Origin: Mayamaea pseudoterrestris
Lineage: Eukaryota; Bacillariophyta; Bacillariophyceae; Sellaphorales; Sellaphoraceae
DNA length: 64,000 bases
NCBI GenBank assembly: GCA_027923505.1
Contig: BROI01000009.1
Span: 62,001-126,000 of the forward strand
Direction of reading: 5' to 3'
The notes under the pieces are model-generated. The model searched no databases and had not been told where the DNA came from. It saw only the letters and a list, made by a program, of their open reading frames with translations. A program made the position numbers and the translations under genes. Position 1 is the stretch's first letter. Each line of letters opens with the position of its first letter. Positions 14,349 to 24,823 of this stretch are shown piece after piece.

Positions 14349-15290
14349 GCTGATGCTTGCTGCTGGAGGTGAAACAGGAATTACTTGCTTGCTGCTGACG
14401 GCTTGCTCTTGATAGACTTGCTTGCGGCTTGCTAGTCTATATACGCTTGCTACTTTTCGTATACCTTGACTTGTTTCAAGAAGCAAAACAATGAAGGGAG
14501 CAAAAGGATCGTCCGCTGCGGCAATGAGCTTGCCGCTGCTTCGTGCTCGCCGGAGGGAAGCGCGAGGAAGGATTGGCGGCCGAGAGCGTTCGAGGTCTAC
14601 ATGGACGAACGTGAGTACACTTGGAAAGCATAGTGAATCTTCAAGCACTTGGGATGAAACCGTGACTACACTCTAGTGAAGTGTGAATTTTCCCGTTTGC
14701 GATGAGTGACGGTAGAATGACGCTGACGGGCGGTTACCTCGCATCGCGGAGCATGGCGCGTGACGTTGCCGAACGGTTAGCTATCTTGGAACATGCACTA
14801 CGCGTCGTCGTCAACAAATCTCGCCAATGCGGTTACTTGCCGTAACGACTGCATACAGGCTTAACGAATCGCTAATTGATGGCAATTTGTCGCGATGAGT
14901 CGGCGTCAAACAGCTTCATCAGCGTGGTCGAAACGCGCGACGAGCAATTGCCTTGTAACCATGGACAACCCCAACTGCGGGCATTTGGATGCGTTTGAGC
15001 TTTCGCACGGGTCGTTGGCAGCGCGAACACGTCCACCTTCTTGCGCGGGTAAACATGATCCCGGGTGGTCCTTTCGCTAATGCAAGAGGCTGTACGGTAC
15101 CTCTACTTCAATACTTGCCCAGACTATTGCTAGGGATTACTGTACGTTATGGGTACTTTGCAAGCTTCCCAAATATTGCTCGCGAGTACAATACGGCTCT
15201 CGAGTCTCTACAGAGTGACTTAAAATATGGTATATGAGGCAAATTATCGGTGCCTTTGGTTGTCAACGGTTTTGTCGCGCAATGAGAATG
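14349..15290. other. Upstream region of H+-ATPase gene
   Basis: About 940 bases 5' of the ATPase start, presumably containing its promoter and leader. A repeated ttgctg/cttgc pattern around 14350-14460 is low in complexity. No gene was recognised. Confidence 0.35.
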
Positions 15291-15304
15291 TCTGCTGTCA
15301 TGGC

Positions 15305-15340
15305 GGCTAACAGTTCTTTGCCGGCTAACAGTTCTTTGCC
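15305..15340. repeat. 18-bp tandem duplication
   Basis: The 18-mer GGCTAACAGTTCTTTGCC occurs twice, back to back, with no mismatch. Confidence 0.9.
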
Positions 15341-15384
15341 TGTTTTGTATCTAAGGAGAAATGCACTGCAACACTTTGCGGCTC

Positions 15385-15760
15385 AAAACTCAAATTCAAA
15401 TCCAATAGCTCCAAACTGTAGCTCCATGGGCTCCAAAGTTGCAGCAAGTGAATCCCGACCCGGGGCGAGTTTGCCGGGGCCAGTTTGGAGCAGTGGGTCC
15501 CAACTCGGTGCCAGCCAGTATATACTTGTATCCACTACTCTTTCGACCTCGGAACCAGTAGCTCCAAACTTGGAGACAGTAGCTCGAGACGGAGGCAATA
15601 ACGCCAAACTGTAGCTCCAAATCTGCAGCTACTGGCTCCAAAGTAGGACCCAGTTTCAAACCAAAGCCAATGGCTTTAACCTCGGAGCCAGCAGCTCTGA
15701 GTTTGGACACGGTACATAGCCAAATTGGAGCCGGTACATAGCTTAATCCTGGCGCCTTGG
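15385..15760. repeat. Degenerate AGCTCCAAA-type repeat cluster
   Basis: The words agctccaaa, gctccaaag and close variants recur about ten times in 375 bases, together with inverse-orientation forms (ttggagc, cttggag). Spacing is irregular, so this is not a simple tandem array. It may be a decayed tandem repeat or a cluster of protein-binding sites; no coding potential is apparent. Confidence 0.6.
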
Positions 15761-16129
15761 CTATGCCACTGCACCTATAGCTGAACCGGAATGCTACTAC
15801 TCGTACCGTAACGTATTAGCGCTCGGAGTGGCGACAAACCAGTGTCGGTCATCGGAGTCGCGTGGCATGATACTCCGCGAGCATAGCCCCCGTCACAATG
15901 CGAAGGCCAAAGAACATGAATGATGGATTCTCATTAAGGACCGGCGAAATTTGAACACTCAAGCCCATAGTTACATTCGCTGGTTCGGGGCATCGGACAA
16001 ACCACCTGCAAATTGACAATGCGATCCTACCTCGAGACACAGCTTCCGTTTTCGTCACAAGATCAGAAAAGAGGCAGTTTGCACTGCATCTTGACAGCTT
16101 TTTACTTTCTCCATTGCAAGATCAACAAC
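15761..16129. other. Intergenic / 5' leader of Ser/Arg-rich gene
   Basis: About 370 bases between the degenerate repeat cluster and the preferred start of the next gene. An in-frame ATG at 16019 would extend that gene by 37 residues. Nothing else was seen. Confidence 0.35.
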
Positions 16130-17707
16130 ATGACGACTATGACCACTAGCGGCAGCAGCATGAAGCGAGACTCGACGCGCGTCGTTGTTCCTCTGTACGA
16201 GCCGCCCAAGCCATCGCTCGCCGGCAGCCTCGTCAAGACCATTGTCAGCACCGTCACGGAAACGGCCGGATTGGTGAACCATGCTATACTTAGACATGAT
16301 CACACTGAACGCATCGAAGACGACGATTACCAGCATCAACGCGGAAATGGTAAACACTACATGCAGCAGCAGCAGCAGCAGAAATCTGCGTCGCATGCAG
16401 AACGCATGGATGATCCTCGATGGAGCGGCAAGTTGAATGACATGATGATGAGCCGACAAAGCTTGTCGTCGTCGCAAAAGAATCTGCTCAAGAGTTTTGG
16501 AAATAGCAATGGGATCAAGTCGCAACAGCAAGTCCAGCGCATGAGCTTGACGCCGCCACGAGCCGTCCAGAGCGGCGGACGCAGCGACAAGCTTCGGTCC
16601 ATCATGACAACGTCACCGACTGGTATTAGCAGCAGCAATAACCGCAACAATCAGGAGCTCTCCCAGTCTTGTCACTCCAAGATTGACGTATCAAAGAAAT
16701 CAGTAACGACGACTCGAAAATCCCTGTTGGTGGCACTTAAGCCGTCGGCGCGGGACGAGACGGATCACAGCGAAACGTCATCGACCGAGAATCACCCGAC
16801 GCGCATCGTTGCAACGACGCTTCGATCAACGAGTACTCAACATGAGGCTCCCCAAATGGTTCGTCCAAGGTCCATCAAAACGAGTGTGAAAAAATCAAGC
16901 GAGGAAACAACGACAACAGAAAAGTCGACACGACAAAAGCGCCACAGCGAGCGAAAGAAAGAGTCGCCAACAACATTATCTTTGCCGCCACGAAACTTGA
17001 CTCCTCCGCCGCGGCGGGCAAGGTCACGCAGTCGGGCTCGCCAAACGTCCAATACGGAGCGGACTGGGGTAACTGAAGGAGCGAGTCATATTAGTCGTTG
17101 TCGGTCTCGTCGAGCGAGAAGGAGCGAGGCGCCTACCGGTGGTCGTCGAATGACCAAGGAAGCAACGGAACAAGCTGAATTGTCCACCAAGTCGTCGCGT
17201 CAGTCCGCAGCTGCTCCATCAAGCTCCACTAGTCGTTCATCTGCACGCAAGGAAGCCACATCGGATTTAACCAAGTCATTGCTACAGCGAGTCGGCCGAC
17301 GCAGCACGCGCCACGGCGACGAGGAGCACCGCCGCACGTCAAGCGTTCCAAAGGCCAAGGCTGCCTGTCATCCAACCTTGACGAAATCAACAAAGCACAA
17401 GCTTGACGCTGTCAACCAGAAGTGGTCGCTCGAAAATATGTTTGCCGACTTGTCGGATTTTGCCTTTGCGCCAACGTCGACAAGTGCAGCAGCGGACGAA
17501 TTGTCGCGTAACGACGCACCAGCCATTGACTATGGCTACAGCAATGACGAACTTTGCCATAAACATAACAGCAACGACAAGCAAACAGGATACCATCGTC
17601 GACGCAGTGTTTCCATGGGAGCAATGGACCAACCATTGCGCCGGTCAAGCATCAAAATGGAAAGTGTCAAGTCGATTCTTCGCGCTCCAAAGAATCGATC
17701 AAAGTAG
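16130..17707 (+). CDS. Disordered Ser/Arg/Thr-rich hypothetical protein
   Basis: Single exon, 525 residues from the chosen ATG; an earlier ATG at 16019 gives 562. No globular domain is recognised. Near the N terminus VVPLYEPPKPSLAGSLVKTIVSTVTETAGLV (read in two parts around residues 16-46) is the only segment with regular hydrophobic spacing. The rest is Ser/Arg/Thr-rich with a run of six Gln, many basic clusters and RS-like dipeptides (ARSRSRAR). A short hydrophobic-acidic patch near the C terminus (SLENMFADLSDFAFAP) could be a protein-binding helix, followed by RRRSVSMGA and RRSSIKM, which look like basophilic kinase sites. The function is unknown; a scaffold or RNA/cytoskeleton-associated role is only a guess. 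The long open frame and codon regularity support it as a real gene. Confidence 0.7.
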   Translation: MTTMTTSGSSMKRDSTRVVVPLYEPPKPSLAGSLVKTIVSTVTETAGLVNHAILRHDHTERIEDDDYQHQRGNGKHYMQQQQQQKSASHAERMDDPRWSGKLNDMMMSRQSLSSSQKNLLKSFGNSNGIKSQQQVQRMSLTPPRAVQSGGRSDKLRSIMTTSPTGISSSNNRNNQELSQSCHSKIDVSKKSVTTTRKSLLVALKPSARDETDHSETSSTENHPTRIVATTLRSTSTQHEAPQMVRPRSIKTSVKKSSEETTTTEKSTRQKRHSERKKESPTTLSLPPRNLTPPPRRARSRSRARQTSNTERTGVTEGASHISRCRSRRARRSEAPTGGRRMTKEATEQAELSTKSSRQSAAAPSSSTSRSSARKEATSDLTKSLLQRVGRRSTRHGDEEHRRTSSVPKAKAACHPTLTKSTKHKLDAVNQKWSLENMFADLSDFAFAPTSTSAAADELSRNDAPAIDYGYSNDELCHKHNSNDKQTGYHRRRSVSMGAMDQPLRRSSIKMESVKSILRAPKNRSK

Positions 17708-18356
17708 AAAATTTATATAGAATGTATGAAGAAGTTTATAGTAGCAGGGTTTACCATCAACGCGTACCGTAGTTTATTGGCGAGTCGGCATTGGAGCAAT
17801 GCTGGCATTCATATGCCCTGAGCTTGATGCCGTGTACTTATTTGTTGGTGTCATTAGGTTTTGGAAAGCTGTAATAGGCGCAAGAAACACGTAGGTTTAC
17901 GTCATTTACTGTCGTTGAGTACGACGTACCGTGGATGCCATGCATACCAGGCAAACAATGATCCTTGAACTGCAGGATTGAGTTGAGTTGGCATGCATGC
18001 ATGCATGCATGCATGCATGACCAGGCTAATGTTGCTTGGCCAAAACCCGACAAGGGTTGAGCTGCCATGTCAGAAGCATGACCTGTAAAGTCCGCGTGGT
18101 CGCATGCGCGACAGCTAGGAAGTTCATATACACAATGCATATAGCTACTGTGCAGCAACAAATAAGCCATTTGCATTGGGCAATTCATCTCGAAATTATA
18201 GCGTTATCATTTACAGTTTGTCCCAAAGAGCCATGACTTTATAATGCGAAGAGCGCAGGCAGCGTTTTGCGTTGGCGTGGTGCATCAATATGTAATCATT
18301 CTCCAGCATTTTCCATCCAAACACTCTAATATTCAGCGCACTCACAGTCAGCAAAT
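17708..18356. other. Convergent intergenic region with GCAT microsatellite
   Basis: About 650 bases between two convergent genes. Apart from the microsatellite at 17991-18019, nothing was recognised; the 116-codon minus frame at 17838-18188 translates the microsatellite and is not credible. Confidence 0.4.
17991..18019. repeat. (GCAT)n microsatellite
   Basis: About seven perfect copies of the self-complementary tetramer GCAT. The run is palindromic throughout, so it can form a hairpin. Confidence 0.95.
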
Positions 18357-18776
18357 CTACTTTTCCCAGAATCGAAAGCCAAAGTAAAAGACGGTTGCCA
18401 CGAATGGCGCAACGAAGCCTCCTCCCCAGAATAAAATGTTAAAGTTTCGCTTCTTGGCGGCAACTTCCTCCGGCGTTGGAACGTATCGCTCCTTCAAACT
18501 CACGAGTTGCGACGACGAAGACGAAAATGTTGCAGCGGCAGAAGATGAGGAAGAAGATTTCGCCAGGAATTGATCAATTCCTTGTTCCATTGGATTGATC
18601 GCTGCAATTGATTGCTGCTGATAATTGACGGCAGAAGAGTAGTCCAAGCTGACGGCTGGAGGCACGTTCATTCGAATGGCAGTGGTTGATCGTCGCTGCA
18701 GTGGCTGCACAATGAATCCAAGTGTCGACGCAAGTGACAATGCAAGTAAAAGAGCAGTAGTAGCAGTGGACTTCAT
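18357..18776 (-). CDS. Small single-pass protein with plastid-type leader
   Basis: Single exon, 139 residues. The first ~20 residues (MKSTATTALLLALSLASTLG) form a signal peptide ending in Gly-Phe-Ile-Val, followed by a Ser/Thr/Arg-rich stretch (QRRSTTAIRM). That matches the bipartite leader used for plastid import in algae with complex plastids, where a Phe follows the signal-peptide cleavage site. The middle is a Ser-rich linker. The C-terminal 45 residues look conserved: a charged YVPTPEEVAAKKRNFN segment, one membrane helix (about 113-133, rich in Gly, Phe and Val) and the end GFRFWEK. A small thylakoid or plastid-envelope protein is the likeliest reading; I cannot name it. Confidence 0.75.
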   Translation of the reverse strand: MKSTATTALLLALSLASTLGFIVQPLQRRSTTAIRMNVPPAVSLDYSSAVNYQQQSIAAINPMEQGIDQFLAKSSSSSSAAATFSSSSSQLVSLKERYVPTPEEVAAKKRNFNILFWGGGFVAPFVATVFYFGFRFWEK

Positions 18777-19254
18777 GATGGTAGCGATATGTAAATGTTA
18801 CAAGTCAGTAGGGAATGTCGTGATCGTTGGCTTGTTGTGCAGGTTGATGGCAAAGGATTTGCTTCTTCGTCGGCTGACGCCATTTAAGTACCGGAACGAC
18901 TATTTGTGTAGTTAGGGTTCACGTTACGGCCTTCGAAGCTTTGAAAACGTGACCGCAGTCGACTTTGCAATGACTCGTCGTCACAAAACGCCGACGCGAA
19001 CAAGCTACGAGTAAGTGCCATCTTCGCGTGAGCTTGCTTCGTGTTGCTAGCTTGCGTTGCATGTTGGCAGCTACTGTTCGCCAATCTGAGCACTGGTGGC
19101 TGACGCGATGGTAAGAAAACGATTGCTTACAGAGAGGGAGTTAGCTAGGAGTACGAGATGACTTGATGTAGACAAAGATGTATTTTAAAAAACAGTGAAT
19201 ATTAATATAGCAATTGTTGAGTAGCTAGCTATCCCATAGCGCATAATGTAGTCT
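18777..19254. other. Intergenic
   Basis: About 480 bases containing the probable promoter of the plastid-leader gene and the 3' end of the next minus-strand frame. No gene was recognised. Confidence 0.35.
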
Positions 19255-19656
19255 TTATACCTTGCCAAACAAGGATAGGACGGGAGCTGCCGCGTATCGT
19301 CGCGGCATGATTGGTGCCGCATCCACAAGTGCCGTGACAAAGACGGCTTGGAGCATCTCGGAAGTGAATTCGCAGCTGCAGCACCGAACGGGGAGCTTGA
19401 GCGCTGTATCGACCGGTTGTTCCTGTCGTGTTGGCGATAATGGTCGTTGGTCCTGCTTGGTTTCGGTCTGTTCCCATCGATTGTTGTTGCTATCCGATGA
19501 CTTGCTGGCAGGCCGGGGCCGCTTGGATTTCAGTCCGTTTTTTCGTCGCCGAGTTAACGTTGGGCGACTGACTGGTGCAACAGGAGACCGAGCATTGTCG
19601 AATACAACCTCCATGGAGCCAATGGAGAGGAGTTGTAGGTAGGTTAGTAGAGGCAT
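19255..19656 (-). CDS. Small basic hypothetical protein
   Basis: Open frame of 133 residues from an ATG. The N terminus is mildly hydrophobic (MPLLTYLQLLSIGSMEVVFD). The middle is basic and Ser/Pro/Gln-rich (TRRRKNGLKSKRPRPASK, then a polar linker). The C-terminal third is hydrophobic-amphipathic with two adjacent Cys (RCCSCEF) and ends LSLFGKV. No domain is recognised. An opposite-strand frame of similar length (19262-19642) competes, so this is only moderately supported, mainly by the organised hydrophobic C terminus. Confidence 0.35.
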   Translation of the reverse strand: MPLLTYLQLLSIGSMEVVFDNARSPVAPVSRPTLTRRRKNGLKSKRPRPASKSSDSNNNRWEQTETKQDQRPLSPTRQEQPVDTALKLPVRCCSCEFTSEMLQAVFVTALVDAAPIMPRRYAAAPVLSLFGKV

Positions 19657-20421
19657 GACTGTGTCGTTTAATTTTTGAGCGAAATTGTGAGACGAGGGAT
19701 TCGAATGCTCTCGGATGTGCCTGCGGAGGACGCTCGACTCGACGGGGGCACTGTTCGGAGCGTTCGGATCGTCTCGGAGATACTTGACTGATATTTATTA
19801 TTTAATCCACCATCATGAGAATGACCGAAGGCGTATTGCCACGCAAGATCATCGAGGCAATTATGATGTCATGGTATCTTGGAATGACCTCCGTTGAACC
19901 CTGTTCGACGACCGAAAGAAGTTCCGTCAGCCTTGTTGCGTGCGCACGAAATGGTTGTTTTTCTAAAATGACAGGTGAGCTGGGTCGGTGGAATGATTCG
20001 TCGGCACAACTCAGTCGGTCGGAGTACAGTCATTGACCTGTGGCCAGGAAGGCTTGAAGCATGCTGACGGCCAATCCGAGGCCGACTCACTCAGCCCATT
20101 CATCCAGGATTCTTCGGTGGGTCGCTTCAAGTTGACGTCGTGGAGAGAAAGTGTTCAAGTCTTGCTGACTCGGCTGCAAGACATACGTACGATAGCTAAT
20201 TTTAAAGCATAATCGCCGCTGTAACCACGCAAGCTCTTTACACGACCGGCTGGCGTGAGTCATCCGAACATTCAAAGTCATTCTATCATTTGAACGACTC
20301 ATAAAAGGAAGGGCATAATTACAATGCGATGCGTTCCACTTGGACGTTCGATTGCTGTCGAAGAAGGAAAACTCTGCCGAGGTCAAGCACTTCTAACTCA
20401 CTTGTCGTCGCTACAGTAAGC
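19657..20421. other. Divergent intergenic region
   Basis: About 765 bases between a minus-strand frame and the plus-strand coiled-coil gene; probably contains both promoters. Short overlapping frames only. Confidence 0.35.
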
Positions 20422-21042
20422 ATGAGCGATTCGAGCACCAGTCGATCCAGTAGAGGACCCGAGGATTCGGAAGTCTTGACAGTGGCAACCACCAAAAGCG
20501 GAGCAGTAGCATCAACACCAGTAGTTCAACATCAGCATCATCCTGCTCATAATCAGCATGCAGCAGCAACGACACCCTCCTTGACATCACCAGCGGGAGC
20601 CAAGCGACAAAGCAAACTCAAGGGCATGTTGACTCGAGGCATTCACGGAACTGGTGGCGCCCATGGTGTCAATCAGTCACATGCAGCCGCCGCCTCGGAA
20701 CTAAACGCTGGTAGCACGCACACGCACAACAATCACACTGCTGTCGTGCCAAACATGTTGCTTCGACCGAGAATGGAAAAGAACCAGGAATCGACGCGAC
20801 TGCAGCAGGATCGCTTGGCCATCATGAAAAAGATTGAAGCAACGACTAGTCGAGCGGCGCGCGACATGGACAAAATTCGAAAGGAGTCGCTACTGAAAGA
20901 AAACAAGGTGCGAGCTGAAATTGAGCAGCTCACCAAGGACTTGAGTCTCATTGGAGCGGATGACGCCAAAAAGATCAAGTCGATTCAGGAACGAGAGGCG
21001 AATGAATTGGAAAAGCTTGTGCAGGAGTTGAAGCGGCTGTAA
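20422..21042 (+). CDS. Coiled-coil hypothetical protein
   Basis: Open frame of 206 residues from the ATG beginning MSDSSTSRSSRGPEDSE; the frame is open for 31 more codons upstream, but that part does not look coding. The first half is Ser/Thr/His/Ala-rich and disordered. From about residue 113 (RPRMEKNQESTRLQQDRLA) to the end there is a long charged helix with heptad-like spacing, ending EREANELEKLVQELKRL. The C-terminal coiled coil suggests dimerisation or a structural or adaptor role; no family is recognised. It stands alone, with a convergent membrane-protein gene downstream. Confidence 0.65.
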   Translation: MSDSSTSRSSRGPEDSEVLTVATTKSGAVASTPVVQHQHHPAHNQHAAATTPSLTSPAGAKRQSKLKGMLTRGIHGTGGAHGVNQSHAAAASELNAGSTHTHNNHTAVVPNMLLRPRMEKNQESTRLQQDRLAIMKKIEATTSRAARDMDKIRKESLLKENKVRAEIEQLTKDLSLIGADDAKKIKSIQEREANELEKLVQELKRL

Positions 21043-21156
21043 TGGGAGCTTGGAGCTTGGTGTAGTTTGTGTTTTGTGTTGCATGGGGAATGCGTGTTTG
21101 AGTTGTATTAGTTTATAGTAGTGACATATATGTTTATTCTCTAGTTTCGCGAAATG

Positions 21157-21777
21157 CTATCTTGAGCTATAACTCGTTGTTGGAAGACTTGATCTCTCCT
21201 CCAGGAAGCGGCGCTTGACTTTCAAATAAACCAAGGAAAAGGGACCATACAATGTTCCGTAGTAGATTGGCATGTTCAAAAGCTCCAACCGCAAATGCAG
21301 AAACTGAAACAAGTTAATGACGATCAAGAATCCAAAGGAAATAAAAATAGCGAGCAGTGGATACACCGGAAGATTTTGACAAAAGGCGACTAGCAAGGCT
21401 TGCAGAAACGATTTAATTTCCAACTTGCTTTGGATTCGTCGGCAGTCGAAATACAAGGCAATGGTGTATGCCAGAATGACTAGCAGAATCTTTGGAACAT
21501 GCAAAAAGCCTTGCAGCACTTCAGTTACAACATGGGCGGCTCCAGAGACGCGTTCGAAAAGGTTAATAGTGAGGACTACGGCACCTCCGACGAGAACATG
21601 CGGCCGGCCGAGCAAGCGTGATGGTTGCTGGTTTGGAAATGAATTTGCTGTCAGCAAATGATATTCAGTCGCAACATACGTGATGAACAAGGCATTTAGG
21701 ATCTCTGAAATCATTCTAGAAGTCACATTGGTCATTGGTCCATGCGCCATGGCGGCAACAACCATACGTTTCTCCAT
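21157..21777 (-). CDS. Multi-pass membrane protein of unknown function
   Basis: Open frame of 206 residues from an ATG. At least four hydrophobic segments are visible: around residues 20-45 (ILNALFITYVATEYHLL), 64-74 (VLVGGAVVLTINLF), 95-110 (ILLVILAYTIALYF) and 140-162 (YPLLAIFISFGFLIVINLFQFL). Short basic loops separate them and the tail is polar, Ser/Arg/Glu-rich. No family is recognised. The start lies 249 bp from the start of the divergent LARGE-like gene, so the two may share a promoter region. The 3' end is convergent with the coiled-coil gene, with about 115 bp between stop codons. Confidence 0.65.
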   Translation of the reverse strand: MEKRMVVAAMAHGPMTNVTSRMISEILNALFITYVATEYHLLTANSFPNQQPSRLLGRPHVLVGGAVVLTINLFERVSGAAHVVTEVLQGFLHVPKILLVILAYTIALYFDCRRIQSKLEIKSFLQALLVAFCQNLPVYPLLAIFISFGFLIVINLFQFLHLRLELLNMPIYYGTLYGPFSLVYLKVKRRFLEERSSLPTTSYSSR

Positions 21778-22026
21778 GGTCGATGGTCGATCCTTTCAAT
21801 AACATTATGTTGAAGTCGATGTCCTCCACATTATTGCCCCGAACCCAAAGCGAACATGAAAACTGCAAGGCAATGTTCGGGAGAATGGCGTTCACCCTCG
21901 CGAAAACCGTGACTTTGCGGAGCGATCTTCTCCAACTTTTGATCTTGCTTGACGATTCTCCCGCCGGCCAACTCTCACAATTTCCTTGACCCGAGTGTTT
22001 CAAGCGTTTGCAAAAAGCGAAAGATA
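21778..22026. promoter_or_regulatory. Probable bidirectional promoter region
   Basis: The 249 bp between two divergently transcribed genes must hold both promoters and 5' leaders. No TATA box or other defined element was identified; the call rests on geometry alone. Confidence 0.4.
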
Positions 22027-24823
22027 ATGGGTTGCATCAGTGCAATCGCCGCCTTTATCGCCTGCATCCTGCAGTGGCCTTCGAGGCGCATTCTCGTGCT
22101 CTTGGGCATGGGAAGCTACTTGTTCTGGATTGCCGTTGTTCATCACCAAGCGTCGACGTGGATGAGGGCGGATATTTTGGCCGTCGCAGAGTTCATTGCG
22201 CCGTTCGAAATGCTAAATGGACCAAAGGCTGCGTGGATCTCCTTTGCGAATCATGAAGCAAGAAGGCGTGACGTGCATCAAGACATTGAGCCAACTATTC
22301 CCGTCGCTTCAGAAAGGACCTTCAACGAAAGTAACATTATCGAATTTGAAACCCGCAACGAGCAAGAAGATGGTGATGAATTTCAATATGTTACTACGAT
22401 CGCGAACGAAACGTTGGTTGAAACCTACAATACTAACCTAACCGACACCACACCGGAGACGGTCGTCGCCATGCGGCTCGCCGCGAATGATGTTACAGCA
22501 AGTTCCAACTTGATATTGGCCAGCCAGAGCGTTGAGCCACAGGGTCAGTTTTCTCTCGCTTTTTCTGATACCCCCGAATGCAGTCCCTTGCGAGTCGACG
22601 AGCTTGCCTTCACTTTGGTCACTCAGTGTGACGACGAACGAGTTGAAATGGTGGCGCAGCATTGCTTGAGGTGGACTGGCCCACTGTCCGTTGCCGTTTA
22701 CTCTTCGCGCTCTGCCGAGGAGATCAAGAATGATATTGTCGCTCTCGGTTGCATCAGAGACCAGCTCCACGTTGCGACGCTCAACCCACTTGATTCCGTC
22801 TCCAACGATTATCCGGTCAACCATCTTCGTAATCTAGCGCTCGGTCTAGTGGAAACCTCTCACCTTGTCTACATGGACATTGACTTCTTACCAAGCAGTG
22901 ATTTGGAGTCAACACTGGAGTCAGATAACATTCAAAAAGCTTTGATTGAGGACCATAAGCACGCGCTTGTCATTCCCGCGTTCGAGTATAAACCCGCCTG
23001 TCAAAATTGCAGCACGCAAGAGGAGCTCCTTGGTCGCATGCCGCGCACGAGAGACGAGTTGATGCGTCTTCACGACGAAGGAGAAGCGTCCATGTTTCAT
23101 GAGTACTGGCCCGTCGCTCACGATTCTACCGACTATGCCATGTGGAAGCATCAGGCGCACGGGAGCCTGTTGGAAATATCGTGCATCAGATCAAACCACT
23201 ACGAGCCATACTTGATTATTCGCAAGTGCGCCGAGATGCCTCCTTTCCAAGAAGCCTTCAAAAATTACGGATACAATAAGGCGAGTTTTACCATGCAGTT
23301 GCAGGCCATGCAGTATAGATTGAGTCAAGTCGGTGGTATCTTCTGCACACATTTTCCACATGCGGTTTCTAAGGCACGGCAACTTTTTGACCAAGACAAG
23401 TCGAAGAAAACGGGTCCCCGCCTAGAAATTGCTGAACTGGTCAAGAACTATACGCGGTGGTTAGACCAGACTTATGGACATAACAAGCCAAGCGTACCAA
23501 ACTGTAAGGACATTGACAATGGTGGGTCAAACCAAGGGTTGTCGTTTGAAGTTAAAAATGCAGCGGCACCTGTAGATGATCATCAAGACAGCACACCTTT
23601 CCTGCAGGACTCGCCGGCGCTTGGTGTTTGTAACGATATCACGCCGGAAGAAGTAAGCTACTCACTAGCCACCCAGTGTAGCGACGACCGCCTCTGGATC
23701 ATGGAGCATCACTGTCGGCGCTGGGGCACGAACAACGCCATGCATGCCATGTCTCTTGTAGTTTATACAAATGATACACTATCCGATACGAAACAAAAGC
23801 TGATGAACCTTGGTTGTCCGGTGGACAATGGAATGACTGTGCAGGTTTTTCCGCAGGTTTATGAAGACAAGGACTACCCAGTCAACGACTTTCGCAATCG
23901 AGCACTTGAGGCGGTCAATACGACTCATGCCGTCTTTCTTGATGTAGATTTTTGGATCTCGAGCAACTTATATTCGACTTTAAACGAGCCGCCAATCAGG
24001 AATAGATTGTCCGAGTCGGTACAGAACGCCATGGTGGTTCCAGCGTTTCAACTCTTGTCGCAGTGCAAGGAAAAGTATCTGGACTGTCCAGACAAACACA
24101 TTCCGATGATGCCAGATGTCAACGATGATGCAATGCAAGCCAACATAGATAGTGGCGAGATTACAGTCTTTAACGTCATTCATAACCGCGACGGGCATGG
24201 AAGCACGCGATATGATTTGTGGGCCACGCAACAGGCCGACCAATTGCTAGAGATCGACTGCGTCAAGTCCAACCGCTATGAGCCATATCTTGTAGTTCGA
24301 GTGTGTAATGAGTTGCCTCCCTTGCAGGTAAGAAAATTCGGCTGTACCGAGAAAGATGTATCGTGAAACCGTGTTTCAGAAGCCCCTTGCAAAAATCGGC
24401 CAAACACCGTCGATCATGCGTTTCTCACCGCAATTTATTGCTCTGATCTGGTAAACACAGCCTGTATGGAAAGGCTTTGGAAAAAATAAGATCTCGTGGA
24501 TACTTCACTTGCGCCGCCTTGGGTGGCGGTTTTTTCAAATGGGTCAAGGATTCGTCATCCATTACCCACACAAGGATTCCAAGGCCAAGCGCGCCTGGAA
24601 AGGCGGAAGCATTCGCGGATTCAAGCCATCTGACAATGCTACGATCTTTGAAGACTCCATGAGAAGTCAGAATGACCAATTGTTTGTAGAATTTCGTCAA
24701 TGGTTAGCCGAGTCCGTCCCGAACCGCACCAAGATTCACAAGTGCACCGATGACGGCGTCTCCCAGGATGATGACGCTGCCTTGTGGGTAACTCGCGACG
24801 AGGACAAGCCAGTCGCCTTCTAA
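22027..24823 (+). CDS. LARGE-like glycosyltransferase with two GT49 domains
   Basis: Two exons (22027-24327 and 24461-24823; 133-bp intron with GTAAGA donor and CAG acceptor, phase 0) give 887 residues. Topology is type II: a short N-terminal tail, a hydrophobic anchor at about 22-40 and a Ser/Glu/Asn-rich stem to about 190. Domain 1 starts with LVTQCDDERVEMVAQHC (about 196) and has a DxD in YMDIDFLPSSDL (about 284), then HYEPYLIIRKCAEMPPFQEAF. Domain 2 repeats the pattern: LATQCSDDRLWIMEHHC (about 547), FLDVDFWISSNL (about 639), RYEPYLVVRVCNELPPLQ, then exon 2 WKGFGKNKISW and HYPHKDSKAKR. These are the hallmarks of GT49, the family of the LARGE glucuronyltransferase domain and B4GAT1. Both domains keep the DxD metal site. 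It would act in the Golgi on glycans; the donor sugar cannot be read from sequence. Confidence 0.9.

Noticed and set aside
14349-14648. 100-residue extension of the H+-ATPase upstream of 14348
   Set aside because: Starts at a non-ATG codon and does not resemble the family; the ATG at 14348 begins a plausible hydrophilic leader.
17838-18188. 116-codon minus frame across the GCAT microsatellite
   Set aside because: It translates the microsatellite as a Met-His-Ala-Cys run and has no other support.
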